A DNA stretch of 62,047 nt from Lactobacillus sp. UCMA15818 (GCF_030400225.1 NZ_VJYB01000010.1:1-62047); one strand, 5' to 3'; positions 47,532-56,927 are shown, numbered from the stretch's first letter. Numbers and translations: made by a program. Notes: generated by a model from the letters alone, not told the origin.

Positions 47532-49029
47532 TTATCAGCGACTTCATCCACTTGTAATATTGAAGAAAAGCATTTCATGGGCATTTTCTTTCGTACTCAT
47601 ACTCATATTTGATACTTTACGTAATACTAGCAACAAATCTGATTGGGTTTTTAGTATCACAATTTTTGGGGGATTAATTGTGCTGGCAGTCATCTTCAAT
47701 ACTTACCACTGGTTTACCTTTAAGTACGCAATCAATCCTACAACCTTATCAATTAAATCTGGTATTTTTTTTAAACATGAACAAACTATTCCTTTTTCGA
47801 GAATCCAGTCAGTTCATCAAGAATCATGGCTTTTATTTCGACCTTTTAGAGTCGTTAAACTTACTATTGAAACTGCTAGCTCAAGCAGCAAAGTCGAAAG
47901 TACCATATTAGAAGTCGTGTCCCAATCAACGTACGCTTTGCTTGAGAAGTTACGGCTTGGAAAGAATGTCCCCGCTGATATAGAGCTCAAGCCAATTAAT
48001 AAACAACATTACAAGTCGCAATACTCGGTCTCAATGAATGATATCATTGTCTTTTCATTAGTTGATTTCAATATTATTTCCGGAATCTTAGGATTAACCG
48101 CAGTATTTTATCATTTTAGCGACTTTGCAGATAAATATCTAAATCCATTTTTGAATAAGATAGTTGCTAGTGGATTATTGCTGCTGATTTCTTTTGTAAT
48201 CATAATTGTTATACTCGCTATTTTAGGATCTATTACAAAAAATATTTTCAAATATTACAAGTTTAACGCACAGAGGGAACTCAACCATATAATTATAGAA
48301 CGAGGTTTCTTTACACGTACAACTCTAAGTATTCCAATTGAACGAATTCAAGCTATTCGCATAAAAGGTTCTTTATTGCAAATACTCCTGCACATTAAGA
48401 CAGTTGAGCTTTTATTAGCATCAGGTAAAGAAAGCGAAGACAAAGAAAATGCTGAAGACACTACTTTCTTTCTTTTTCCCATCATAAATAGCCGCTTATT
48501 GTCTGAAAAACTTGCACAAATTCTGCCTGAATTTACTGAAACGATTGCCCCAAAAACCTCCCAATCATTCCCATGTCTGCCACACTATTTTTTGTTCAGT
48601 CGTTTCCAGTTTTTAGGCCTCTTATTACTGGTTCCATTATTTTTTTGGAATAACAACTGGAGCTTCTTACTTGGCATAGCGATACTTCTTTTTACCTTAT
48701 TGTTTGTTATTAATTCTCTTTGGAAAACTAAAAGTCAATCTAGCACATACTACGAAAAACAGTTGCTCATAATTAGAACCGTTCATTTTTTCACACTGAC
48801 TGAATATCTCTGCCCTTTGAATAAGATTCAGTCAATTTCAATATCCACCACACCTTTTCTCTATCAGCAGCAGCTCGGACATACGACTTTCTCACTTAAA
48901 ACAGGAGAAACTGCTCTAGAGATAAAATTAAAATATCTATCATGGTCAATCTGTAAGGATATCAAAGAAGCTTGTAGTCCTAAAATCAGAAAATATACTT
49001 TTAAAAAAACAAAGAAGTATATACCATAA
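47518..49029 (+). CDS. PH-domain membrane protein (YdbT-like)
   Basis: This 503-residue protein has about six membrane helices and three bPH_2 domains, seen as repeated patterns of the type (K/N)AI-(P)-L-I-(S/K)-GIFxKHExTIPFxRIQSV near residues 65-125, 245-330 and 410-480. The partner gene upstream is YdbS-like. The start is GTG at 47518, 6 bp after GAGG; an ATG two codons later is an alternative. YdbS/YdbT-type pairs are linked in Bacillus to resistance against antimicrobial compounds. Confidence 0.82.
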   Translation: MKMSNYQRLHPLVILKKSISWAFSFVLILIFDTLRNTSNKSDWVFSITIFGGLIVLAVIFNTYHWFTFKYAINPTTLSIKSGIFFKHEQTIPFSRIQSVHQESWLLFRPFRVVKLTIETASSSSKVESTILEVVSQSTYALLEKLRLGKNVPADIELKPINKQHYKSQYSVSMNDIIVFSLVDFNIISGILGLTAVFYHFSDFADKYLNPFLNKIVASGLLLLISFVIIIVILAILGSITKNIFKYYKFNAQRELNHIIIERGFFTRTTLSIPIERIQAIRIKGSLLQILLHIKTVELLLASGKESEDKENAEDTTFFLFPIINSRLLSEKLAQILPEFTETIAPKTSQSFPCLPHYFLFSRFQFLGLLLLVPLFFWNNNWSFLLGIAILLFTLLFVINSLWKTKSQSSTYYEKQLLIIRTVHFFTLTEYLCPLNKIQSISISTTPFLYQQQLGHTTFSLKTGETALEIKLKYLSWSICKDIKEACSPKIRKYTFKKTKKYIP

Positions 49030-49147
49030 TGATGATAAAAACTTGTGTGATAACACGAACTGTAATTATAATTTATCCTTTATTATAAATAACTTACGAT
49101 TAAACCAAAATTTTGGATTACAAAGTCAAGAGCTTGACTAACCGTAA

Positions 49148-49241
49148 AAAATGGGGCAGGGTCAAAAGTTAAATTTTGACCCTGCCCTCATACTTATTAC
49201 TAATAAGCGTATTTCATAAGTCAAAATTTTCCGCCTAATTT
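49148..49241 (+). repeat. Dispersed intergenic repeat that runs into a coding 3' end
   Basis: GGGCAGGGTCAAAA...TTTTGACCCTGCCC hairpin (49154-49187) is followed by GTATTTCATAAGTCAAAATT and TTCCGCCTAATTTC. The last part forms the final codons and stop (GGKF-stop) of the gene at 49221-49922. Confidence 0.7.
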
Positions 49242-49922
49242 CACAGCAGGATTACCAGCCTTTTTCGCCGCTGCTCCTCTCTTTGTTGTCTCAAAAGAGA
49301 GTAATCTTTCTTTTAATTCATTATATTTTAAGTTTGCACCAAACACTGGGCTTCCAGGTTCCATCCGAATTCCTTGCATAAGACTGCCCTCATCCAGAGG
49401 ATCAAACCCAAAATCATCGACTATGACAGCAACTTTTTGAACAGCATCCTTATTATCACCAACTATTGCAATTGCCTTTCGATTGTTTTGCCCTTTAGGC
49501 TTAGCTTCATCATACAAATCATGATATCCCATGTGATTGAAAGCCTTTATAACAACACTTTTTTTTAGATAGTTCTGAACTAGTTCACTTGATGAACTAC
49601 TGACATCAGTTAGTTCTGGACGCTGACCATCTACTTCCCACCAATAATTCATCGCATCTATTACAAGCTTTCCGGCTAGTTGCTCAACTGAAAGTGACTT
49701 ATACTTTCCTAATGGAAGGGCTAAAATAACAGTATCTGTTTTTGCCAGAACTTCTTTTGCAGTGAGCGCTTGGGCTTCTGGTAACAATATTTCAGTTGTT
49801 AATGCAATTTTTTCAGCACTGCCTGAACCAGCAATATATACTTGGTATCCAGCCTTTAGCGCAAGTTGTCCCAATACTGTTCCTAACTTCCCAGCTCCTA
49901 AGATTCCAATTTTTTTTGCCAT
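49221..49922 (-). CDS. NAD(P)-binding oxidoreductase, F420-reductase (NpdG)-like
   Basis: This 233-residue Rossmann protein has GILGAGKLGTVLGQLALKAG (NADP site) at the N-terminus and VVIKAFNHMGYHDL and GFDPLDEGSL later, as in NADPH:F420 oxidoreductases. Lactobacilli are not known to make F420, so the partner is probably a flavin or unknown. Its ATG is 2 bp after the stop of the luciferase-like monooxygenase gene, so the two are tightly coupled. Its last four residues and stop fall within a dispersed repeat. Confidence 0.78.
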   Translation of the reverse strand: MAKKIGILGAGKLGTVLGQLALKAGYQVYIAGSGSAEKIALTTEILLPEAQALTAKEVLAKTDTVILALPLGKYKSLSVEQLAGKLVIDAMNYWWEVDGQRPELTDVSSSSSELVQNYLKKSVVIKAFNHMGYHDLYDEAKPKGQNNRKAIAIVGDNKDAVQKVAVIVDDFGFDPLDEGSLMQGIRMEPGSPVFGANLKYNELKERLLSFETTKRGAAAKKAGNPAVKLGGKF

Positions 49923-49924
49923 TT

Positions 49925-50968
49925 TTATTCCTCTCTTAATAACTCGCGCACTCTTGGAATCACCTTGGTAGCATACAGCTCAATTGTTCGTTCTCGAGCA
50001 CTTGCCGAAAGTTCGCCAGCACCATACACTAGTTCAAATCTTCCTGCATCCAAAGTCTTAAGCATTCTAGCAATTCTTTTTGCTACAGTTTCAGGCGAAC
50101 CAACATAGAATGAACCATTTTGGACTTCACTTTCATACTGTTCCCGAGACATCGGTGTCCAACCACGATCTTGTCCAATTCTCACAAAACTTGCTCTGAT
50201 ATGATTCCATCCTAATTCAATTGCTTCTTCATCCGTATCAGCAATCACCCCGTGTGAATGAACTGCAACTGGATATGTCTGCTGCTCAAATTTTGCCGCA
50301 GCTTTTTTATACAACTCAATATATGCTTTAAACCTCTCAGGTGAACCTCCGATAATGGCCAGTGTCAATGGAAAACCATATCTCGCTGTCCTCACAACAG
50401 ATTCAGGCGAACCTCCAACTGCAATTCTTGTTGCTATCTTACCATTATCTGTTTTTGGAAAAACATCGGCATCTTTTAATGCAGCCCTAGTTGATCCCTT
50501 CCATGTCACTGGCCTCTCTTCTAATAACTTAGAATACAGGTCGAGCTTCTCTTCAAAGAGAACATCATAATCTTGTAAATCATATCCAAACAATGGGAAT
50601 GATTCCGTAAATGAACCTCTACCTAACACTGCTTCTGCACGCCCATTCGAGATTGCTTCAAGTGTTGCAAAGCGCTCATATACTCTCACCGGATCATCCG
50701 AACTCAACACTGTAACTCCAGTGGCTAACGTAATTTTCTTCGTAATAGATGCTATGGCAGCTAAAACTGTATCTGGACTTGAAATAGCGTAATCCGCGCG
50801 ATGATGTTCGCCCAGAGCAATGACATCAATTCCCAACTCATCAGCCATTTTTGCTTCCTTGATTACTTGCCTGATAGCCTCTGCCTGTGTGAAGACTTTA
50901 TCCGCATTTTCACGCGGAATATCTCCAAATGAATCAAGACCAAATATTATTTTTCCTGGGTTTATCAT
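49925..50968 (-). CDS. LLM-class flavin-dependent oxidoreductase (luciferase-like)
   Basis: This 347-residue TIM-barrel monooxygenase is of the bacterial luciferase family, with DELGIDVIALGEHHRADYAI, TGVTVLSSDDPVRVYERFATLE and GRAEAVLGRGSF. It uses reduced flavin (or F420 in other phyla). AAAGGCGG precedes the ATG. It is coupled to an NpdG-like reductase that may supply reducing equivalents. The substrate is unknown. Confidence 0.85.
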   Translation of the reverse strand: MINPGKIIFGLDSFGDIPRENADKVFTQAEAIRQVIKEAKMADELGIDVIALGEHHRADYAISSPDTVLAAIASITKKITLATGVTVLSSDDPVRVYERFATLEAISNGRAEAVLGRGSFTESFPLFGYDLQDYDVLFEEKLDLYSKLLEERPVTWKGSTRAALKDADVFPKTDNGKIATRIAVGGSPESVVRTARYGFPLTLAIIGGSPERFKAYIELYKKAAAKFEQQTYPVAVHSHGVIADTDEEAIELGWNHIRASFVRIGQDRGWTPMSREQYESEVQNGSFYVGSPETVAKRIARMLKTLDAGRFELVYGAGELSASARERTIELYATKVIPRVRELLREE

Positions 50969-51154
50969 TTCATTACCGCCTTTTTTTAAATTATATTCTT
51001 ATTTTTTGTAAGCATATTAAAATACTAGTATGCCTTGCCTTGAGTGTCAAGAAAAATAACTATTATCTCAAATCCTTCTTTATCTTAATATTAGCTTAAC
51101 AAAAAGCACTATTATTCATTAACTATTATTCATAGTTTTTTCAAAATTTCACCC

Positions 51155-51283
51155 TATACTATGAATATAGTCTTGATACAAAAACATCCCGCTCCCCCAA
51201 AACGAGATGCTACAGACTACTAAAATTCGTTTTTTCTCTACTCCCTTTCTCCGTGGTTAACCCCAAGACCACGGAGTTTTTTT
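51155..51283 (+). ncRNA. Candidate small RNA with C-rich loops and its own terminator
   Basis: A -10 box TATACT (51155-51160, weak -35) precedes about 117 nt ending in the strong terminator CTCCGTGGT...ACCACGGAG plus seven T (51249-51283). The 5' part folds as CATCCCG:CGAGATG with loop CTCCCCCAAAA. A linker CTACTCCCTTTCTCC and the terminator loop TAACCCCAAG are also C-rich, so three segments could pair with Shine-Dalgarno sequences. No convincing protein is encoded. No plasmid Fst-like toxin frame was recognised opposite it. The rest of 50969-51154 shows nothing. Confidence 0.4.
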
Positions 51284-51479
51284 ATACACTAAATAACTTA
51301 TGATATCAGTTTTGTTGGCAAAGTAACTAGCATTCATAGAGGCTGTACTTACTAATTTTCAAAATAATATTTTATCATCGAATTTTCTTTACTTATCATG
51401 TTAAATTTATGCTTATAAATAATCTCTCAAATATTATTATCTTTATTCAAATTAAAAGTTGTTGCTTTTTTTATTACAG

Positions 51480-51505
51480 GTTGTTATAGTTAGCTTGTTA
51501 ACAAC
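51480..51505 (+). promoter_or_regulatory. Inverted repeat upstream of the FMN reductase
   Basis: GTTGTTA (51480-51486) and TAACAAC (51499-51505) are perfect arms 12 bp apart, about 28 bp before the start codon. They may be a repressor operator; no regulator gene is adjacent. Confidence 0.4.
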
Positions 51506-51532
51506 ATTATAAAAATTAAGGAGTGGTTTTTA

Positions 51533-52087
51533 ATGACAAAAAAAGTTGGTTTAATCGTTGGTAGTTTAAGAAAGGGTTCTTTCACTCGGGCTGTCGCTGA
51601 ACAAATGGCCGCACAATTACCTAGCGGATTTGAAATTAAGAATATTGATATTAGTAAGCTTGATTTATACAATCAAGATTTGGACGATGAGGATAGGGTT
51701 CCTGCCAGCTGGACTAAATTCCGTGAAGAAATGAAAACTGTTGATGCAGTAATTTTCGCAACACCCGAATTTAACCGTTCGGTTCCTGGAGCATTAAAAA
51801 ATGCACTTGATGTTGGGTCACGTCCCTATGGAGCAAGTATTTGGGATAAGAAGCCTGCAATTATCTTGAGTGTATCGCCAGGTGCAATTAGTGGATTTGG
51901 TGCTAATCATCACCTTCGTCAATCATTAGTATTCCTCAACATGCCTACTATTCAACAACCTGAATTATATATTGGAAATGTTACAGAATTACTTAATGAA
52001 GATTTGAAGATTACTAATGAAGGTACGCTTAAGTTTCTCGGTAATGCAATGACTATTTTTGCCGATTTTATCAATCGCCTAGCTTAA
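51533..52087 (+). CDS. NADPH-dependent FMN reductase
   Basis: This 184-residue flavodoxin-fold enzyme has FMN-binding LIVGSLRKGSFTRAVAEQMA at the N-terminus and the family signature ATPEFNRSVPGALKNALDV. It reduces FMN, quinones or azo compounds with NADPH. AAGGAG precedes the ATG. It stands alone with an inverted repeat upstream; it could supply reduced flavin to other enzymes, but no direct link is visible. Confidence 0.88.
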   Translation: MTKKVGLIVGSLRKGSFTRAVAEQMAAQLPSGFEIKNIDISKLDLYNQDLDDEDRVPASWTKFREEMKTVDAVIFATPEFNRSVPGALKNALDVGSRPYGASIWDKKPAIILSVSPGAISGFGANHHLRQSLVFLNMPTIQQPELYIGNVTELLNEDLKITNEGTLKFLGNAMTIFADFINRLA

Positions 52088-52321
52088 GGGCTTCTAATTA
52101 ATTTTATTTAAATAATCAAAAAGTCATCTTAATTCATAGCTATCGCCTTTTTGAAAGTTATTTTCTTGATACTCACAATTATTTTCAAGGAATAGTTTTA
52201 TTAATTTAAAAAAAGGCGGAGACCATCTTTTTTAATACAGTAATGCTCTTTCCTTGATTGTGAATAACGTTCAATATAGAATTAAGTTGTGTTAAAATTA
52301 ATGAAAGGCGGTAAATCAAGA

Positions 52322-52798
52322 ATGACTAAAACTATTGCTTCTTCCAAAACACAGTTGCAGTTAAACCAACTACTAGCTGATTTAACTCAACTGCAAAATA
52401 ATATCCAACAAACTCACTGGTATATGCGTGGTAAGAACTTCTTCCATCTGCATCCTCTGATGGATGAGTACAAGGATCAATTAGGTGAACAACTTGATGA
52501 GTTAGCGGAACGACTTATTGCATTAGGCGGAAGCCCCTATGCTACGGTTAAAGAGTTCATTTCTAACACTGGATTACCTGACGAAAAAATAGAGTTTGAT
52601 CAGTTTACCTTACCAGAATTAATGGACAGATTACTAACCGAATTTAAATATCTACGTGATCAATATCAGATTGGGATAGAAGTTACTGATGAAGAGAAAG
52701 ATTTCCCAACTCAGGATATTTTGAATGGCTACAAAAGTGATACTGAAAAAACAATTTGGATGATCAGTGCGTATTTAGATGAAAGTCCAACTGACTAA
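52322..52798 (+). CDS. dps: Dps/ferritin-like DNA-protecting protein
   Basis: This 158-residue Dps protein stores iron and protects DNA from peroxide. The ferroxidase motif is visible as HWYMRGKNFFHLHPLMDEYKD (shown in parts: HWYMRGKNFF, HPLMDEYKD, LDELAERL). The ATG at 52322 has AAAGGCGG 10 bp upstream; the in-frame ATG at 52289 has no such site. The 234-bp gap before it has AT-rich short dyads but no certain element. Confidence 0.88.
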   Translation: MTKTIASSKTQLQLNQLLADLTQLQNNIQQTHWYMRGKNFFHLHPLMDEYKDQLGEQLDELAERLIALGGSPYATVKEFISNTGLPDEKIEFDQFTLPELMDRLLTEFKYLRDQYQIGIEVTDEEKDFPTQDILNGYKSDTEKTIWMISAYLDESPTD

Positions 52799-52828
52799 TA
52801 TTGGCGAACAGCATTTTGAAACAATCTA

Positions 52829-52930
52829 TAGTGCCCCCAAAAATTGGATTAAAAGCTAATTTTTAGGAGTGCTATTTTTATGACAAAATACAATAATAAC
52901 CGTTATGATGAACTTAATTCCCTAAGTTGA
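52829..52930 (+). pseudogene. Decayed left end of an IS3-family element
   Basis: TAGTGCCCCCAAAAATTGGA resembles an IS3/IS150 terminal repeat. It is followed by AGGAGTGCTATTTTT and an ATG frame MTKYNNNRYDELNSLS then stop, like a broken orfA start. The element is lost beyond this point. The remaining 52931-53197 has no recognised feature apart from AT-rich dyads before the antiporter gene. Confidence 0.45.
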
Positions 52931-53197
52931 AAGAAAAATGGCTCAACAGCATTTACAGTACAGTTTCCAAATAAACATTTATAACTTTAAGCATAATTTT
53001 GATAATACGATGATAGACATCTCTTTATAGTTTTAAAATATTTGGTCTCTAGTTACACCTTAGGCCTAATAAGCAATTCAAACCACTTTCTTATTTTTCA
53101 CATGCAATACCTTAGGAGTAGATTCTGATTGTTCAGAATGATAGTATTAATTAATAATATTAATTTTTGGTGGAGACTGTCAGAGTGGAGTTTTGTT

Positions 53198-54346
53198 ATG
53201 TCTTTTATTGGAACACTTGCCGTTATCTTGGTAGCTACTACAGTTTTTGGTCATTTATCTGTTAGATTGGGAATGCCCGCCGTCATTGGTCAATTAATTA
53301 GTGGCATCATTATTGGCCCAGCCATTTTGGGAATTATCCAACCTGACGAGTTGGTTGTTAACTTTGCAGAAATCGGTATTATCTTATTGATGTTTATCGC
53401 TGGAATAGAGAGTGATCTGCAGCAGCTTCGTAAATTTTTAAAACCCGCTCTTTTAGTTGCAACTTGTGGAGTAATATTTCCTATCTTTGTAATGGGGACT
53501 TTTAGCCTTTTTTTTAGCTATCATTTTCAAGAAGCTCTCTTTATTGGCGCTGTTTTCTCTGCAACATCAGTGAGTATTTCAATTGTTGGCTTGCGCGAAT
53601 TTAGATCACTCAATACCAAGGAAGGAACAACGATTTTAGGGGCAGCCGTTGCAGATGACATTATGGGTGTCATCATTCTCAGTCTCTTAATCTCATTAGA
53701 AAATAGTTCTGCTGTAGATATTAATAATCTAATTATTCAACTAACATTCCAATGTGTGTTTTTTATCGGTGTATTCTTCCTTGTTCGCTGGATAGCCCCA
53801 ATACTAATGCATTTCAGTGAGAAGTTATTAATTCCTACCAACCGAACTATCTCTGCTATGATTATCTGTTTATTAATGGCATATATTGCCGAAACGGTTG
53901 GTTTATCAGGGGCGATTGGTGCTTTCTTTGCTGGAATTGCTGTTGGTCAAACAAATAGCAAAAAAGTTGTTGTTATGTATATCGAACCAATCGGCAATGC
54001 CATCTTTATTCCTGTTTTTTTCGTGAATATTGGACTTGGTATCTCATTTAGTAATTCTCTCACCTCACTAATATTTATTGTTACAATGACACTTCTTGCA
54101 ATCTTAACTAAATGGTTTGGCGGCTACTTGGGTTCAATACTATCTGGATTCACTAAACAAAGTAGTAACATTGTAGGTGCAGGTATGGTTGCACGTGGCG
54201 AAATGGCCTTGATTACTGCACAAATAGGATATAATGCTCACTTTATTCAAAAAGAGCTTTATATCGATCTTATTTTTATCATTGTACTTGCTACAATTAT
54301 TGCTCCCTTATTACTACGCTGGAGTTTACGACAAAAAGTTGATTAA
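53198..54346 (+). CDS. Cation:proton antiporter (NapA/CPA2 family)
   Basis: This 382-residue membrane protein has about 12 hydrophobic segments. It carries the CPA2 features GQLISGIIIGPAILG in an early helix and the ion-site AAVADDIMGVI (paired Asp) in the fifth. It exchanges Na+ or K+ for H+. The ATG at 53198 has GTGGAG upstream; the frame from 53129 lacks a site. No regulatory TrkA-N domain is attached. It ends before a strong hairpin. Confidence 0.88.
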   Translation: MSFIGTLAVILVATTVFGHLSVRLGMPAVIGQLISGIIIGPAILGIIQPDELVVNFAEIGIILLMFIAGIESDLQQLRKFLKPALLVATCGVIFPIFVMGTFSLFFSYHFQEALFIGAVFSATSVSISIVGLREFRSLNTKEGTTILGAAVADDIMGVIILSLLISLENSSAVDINNLIIQLTFQCVFFIGVFFLVRWIAPILMHFSEKLLIPTNRTISAMIICLLMAYIAETVGLSGAIGAFFAGIAVGQTNSKKVVVMYIEPIGNAIFIPVFFVNIGLGISFSNSLTSLIFIVTMTLLAILTKWFGGYLGSILSGFTKQSSNIVGAGMVARGEMALITAQIGYNAHFIQKELYIDLIFIIVLATIIAPLLLRWSLRQKVD

Positions 54347-54430
54347 ACAATAGACATGCTGGATTTAAAAATATTTTCTCTACTGCAAACCAATTTAACT
54401 TTGAATTCACATGTATATTTGGTCATAAAA

Positions 54431-54478
54431 AAGTGCTCTATAATAATTAGACTTTTGTCTAACTATTATAGAGCACTT
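54431..54478. terminator. Terminator after the antiporter gene
   Basis: AAGTGCTCTATAATA-TTAGAC pairs with GTCTAA-TATTATAGAGCACTT around TTTT. A decayed copy of its right arm (GTCTACCTATTATGAGGCACTT) recurs near 54575-54597, shown here only as GTCTACC...GGCACTT. Confidence 0.7.
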
Positions 54479-54484
54479 CAGTTT

Positions 54485-54560
54485 GGCGTAACCTCTCTAT
54501 TTATTCCGGATAAACGTGTTTCATAAGTCAAAATTCTCCGTCCAACTTGTGTAACACTGC
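54485..54560 (+). repeat. Dispersed intergenic repeat, partial copy
   Basis: It has CCTCTCTATTTATTCCGGAT, AACGTGTTTCATAAGTC, AAAATTCTCCGTCCAAC and a CACTGCC end. It lacks the central palindrome. Confidence 0.65.
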
Positions 54561-54679
54561 CTTGACTCCAATTTGTCTACCTATTATGAGGCACTTTAGT
54601 CCCTTATTTAACTAATATTCACCCAAGAATTAAGAACCAAATTTTTTGAAGCTTTAATATCACTGCTTATCAATTATTT

Positions 54680-56701
54680 TTAACCAACTACTACATGTTT
54701 CTTGTACTTATCAACCAAATGAACTTCATTCAAAATCCCCCTAGCTTCTTGTGTTCCTTCATAGATTCGACGAGCACGCTTGGAGTCTCCAATATTCAAC
54801 AATGTTATTCCTTCATTTTGTGCAAATTGTTGTAAATCGTTAAAACCTGGAATATAACTTCTCATCCCTAAGCATACAAAAGCTTTATCGAATTGTAATG
54901 TTCTCTCTTCGTCCGCACAGCTCACAACTGCTGCTGTATTTGAAATTGATAACAACTTAGTACCGACAAACTGTTCAACATTATATTTATTTAATAACTC
55001 TTTCATACCAAGTTTAGTAATTATATCCAAGTCTTTGCCTATTTCAGGTAACATCTCTACCATTGCTACTTTAGAATTCTGATGTTCCGTAAAGTATTCC
55101 ATTACGTCTAGCCCAACAGCACCTCCACCAATGACTAAGATCTTTTCTTCTTTTTGATTAAAGCGCTCTAAGTCATTTAATAAATCAAAAATATCAAACA
55201 CATGAGAATCATTCTCCATACGTGCTTCTTGTAATCCTTCGATTGGTGGTAAAAACGGATGAGCACCAGTTGCATTAATAATGATATCTGGTTTCTGCTT
55301 CTTAATTATATCCAAGTCTGCATATTCATTTAGATGGATCTCAAGATTACTCAACTTTTCTGCTCTTACTCGCAAATAATTTACATAATCATCTATTCTT
55401 CGCTTGTCAGGTAAACGTGCAATCTCATGGGCCAATCCACCTAAATAACTTTTTTTCTCATAAAGGCATACTTCCGCGCCTATTTCTGCAGCAGAACAAG
55501 CTGCTTCAAGAGCTGTCGTCCCTCCACCAATTACAACTATTTTAATTTTGTTTTTTAATTTATCCAGTTTAAAATCATCTTCACCAATTACGTCAGGATT
55601 TACTGTGCAACGGATTGGAAGCCCCTTCCCGATTCGATGATCTGCACACCCAATATTACATGAAATACATTTTCTCAGCAGCTCTTTATTTCCGAATTTC
55701 ACCTTATTGACCCAATTAGGCTCTGCAATCAAACCTCGGCCCATTGCAATCAGATCTGCTTGCCCTGATTCCAATACTCTTTCAGTTACTTGAGGGGATC
55801 TAAAATTCCCAGAAGTAACAGTAATCTTATTAAATTTATTTTTTACTTTCTGTGCCATGAACGAACGCCAACCATCTGGTAGATTCATCTTATCAATCTG
55901 ATATTGTAAATTATCATTGATTCCGGCAGAAACATTCAGAATATCAGCTTCTTTACTGAAGTAACTTAATAATTCTAGAACGTCATCAATCGTATTTCCA
56001 TCCTTAACAAATTCGTCAGCACTAACTCTTACAGAAATTGGGAAACGCGGCCCGACAGCTTTTCGAACAGCTCCCAAAACCTCATTTGCAAATCTTGCTC
56101 GGTTTTTCGCAGAACCACCATATTGATCAGTCCTATGATTATAATGTGGTGAAAGAAATTGATCAAGTAAGTAGCTATGTCCAGCATGAATTTCAATACA
56201 ATCAAACCCTGCTCTTTTTGCACGATCTGCGGCAATTGCATACTTACTGACTATCATCCTTATCTCCTCGATTGTTAAAGGCCGAGGGGAATTCATTCCT
56301 TTTTTAGAAGCAACATCTGATGCAGATACTGGCTGAAGACCATTTAACCTCAATGTAGTTGCAGATGCTCCAGCATGGTTAATCTGAACAGAAGTACATG
56401 CACCATAGGCATGCATCCTTTCGTTAAACTTCCAAAGACCTGGTAAAAATTGATCATTATCCATCCTTAATTGAGTCGTTCCATTAGTCCCCATTGGATA
56501 ATCAAAACATACATTTTCCAAAGTAATTAAGGCTGTGCCACCTTTTGCCCTTTGTTCATAGTATTTAATATGATCATCATTAATTGTACCATCATAGTTA
56601 GCAAAATTAGATCCCATTGGTGGCATAACAATCCTGTTCTTTAATGTCATCCCGTTAATTGTAATAGGCTCAAAAATATACGGATATCTATTCATTATCA
56701 T
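54680..56701 (-). CDS. OYE-type NADH:flavin oxidoreductase with Fe-S and FAD domains (enoate reductase-like)
   Basis: This 673-residue enzyme is of the 2,4-dienoyl-CoA/enoate reductase, FldZ and BaiCD type. The order is an OYE TIM barrel with FMN (about 1-335, with EIHAGHSYLLDQFLSP), a [4Fe-4S] site (Cys345, Cys348, Cys352, Cys365), then an FAD domain (VVIGGGTTALEA, about 389) and an NAD-binding half (ILVIGGGAVGLDVMEYF). It passes hydride from NADH to an activated C=C bond; the substrate is unknown. AAGGAG precedes two possible ATGs (56701, 56695). It lies downstream of the covalent-FMN reductase on the same strand but after a terminator. Confidence 0.85.
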   Translation of the reverse strand: MIMNRYPYIFEPITINGMTLKNRIVMPPMGSNFANYDGTINDDHIKYYEQRAKGGTALITLENVCFDYPMGTNGTTQLRMDNDQFLPGLWKFNERMHAYGACTSVQINHAGASATTLRLNGLQPVSASDVASKKGMNSPRPLTIEEIRMIVSKYAIAADRAKRAGFDCIEIHAGHSYLLDQFLSPHYNHRTDQYGGSAKNRARFANEVLGAVRKAVGPRFPISVRVSADEFVKDGNTIDDVLELLSYFSKEADILNVSAGINDNLQYQIDKMNLPDGWRSFMAQKVKNKFNKITVTSGNFRSPQVTERVLESGQADLIAMGRGLIAEPNWVNKVKFGNKELLRKCISCNIGCADHRIGKGLPIRCTVNPDVIGEDDFKLDKLKNKIKIVVIGGGTTALEAACSAAEIGAEVCLYEKKSYLGGLAHEIARLPDKRRIDDYVNYLRVRAEKLSNLEIHLNEYADLDIIKKQKPDIIINATGAHPFLPPIEGLQEARMENDSHVFDIFDLLNDLERFNQKEEKILVIGGGAVGLDVMEYFTEHQNSKVAMVEMLPEIGKDLDIITKLGMKELLNKYNVEQFVGTKLLSISNTAAVVSCADEERTLQFDKAFVCLGMRSYIPGFNDLQQFAQNEGITLLNIGDSKRARRIYEGTQEARGILNEVHLVDKYKKHVVVG

Positions 56702-56744
56702 TATTCTCCTTCTTAAAAATTTTATTTCATCTTCTGTAAAACTT

Positions 56745-56927
56745 TAATTGAGGTTGGGTCAAAAGTTAAATTTTGATTCATTCTCTATTTATTACAAATA
56801 AACGAACTTCATAAGCCAAAACTTTCCGTCTAACTTCGAATTACTCATAGCAGAGTTTTCACTATGTTCGTAATTTCTAGTTGTTACTCAAATTTCCTCG
56901 AATTATGGCACACTCCCAAAGTTTTCT
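56745..56927 (+). repeat. Dispersed intergenic repeat, near full-length copy
   Basis: It has GGGTCAAAAGTTAAATTTTG, CTTCATAAGCCAAAACTTTC, then the palindrome AATTACTCATAGCAGAGT...CTATGTTCGTAATTT, and the tail TATGGCACACTCCC. It lies upstream of the OYE gene, in its promoter region. Confidence 0.7.

Noticed and set aside
51275-51336. Small minus-strand frame (MNASYFANKTD...) opposite the candidate sRNA, as a type I toxin
   Set aside because: It lacks a hydrophobic helix and a ribosome site and does not resemble Fst/Ldr toxins, so a toxin-antitoxin pair is not supported.
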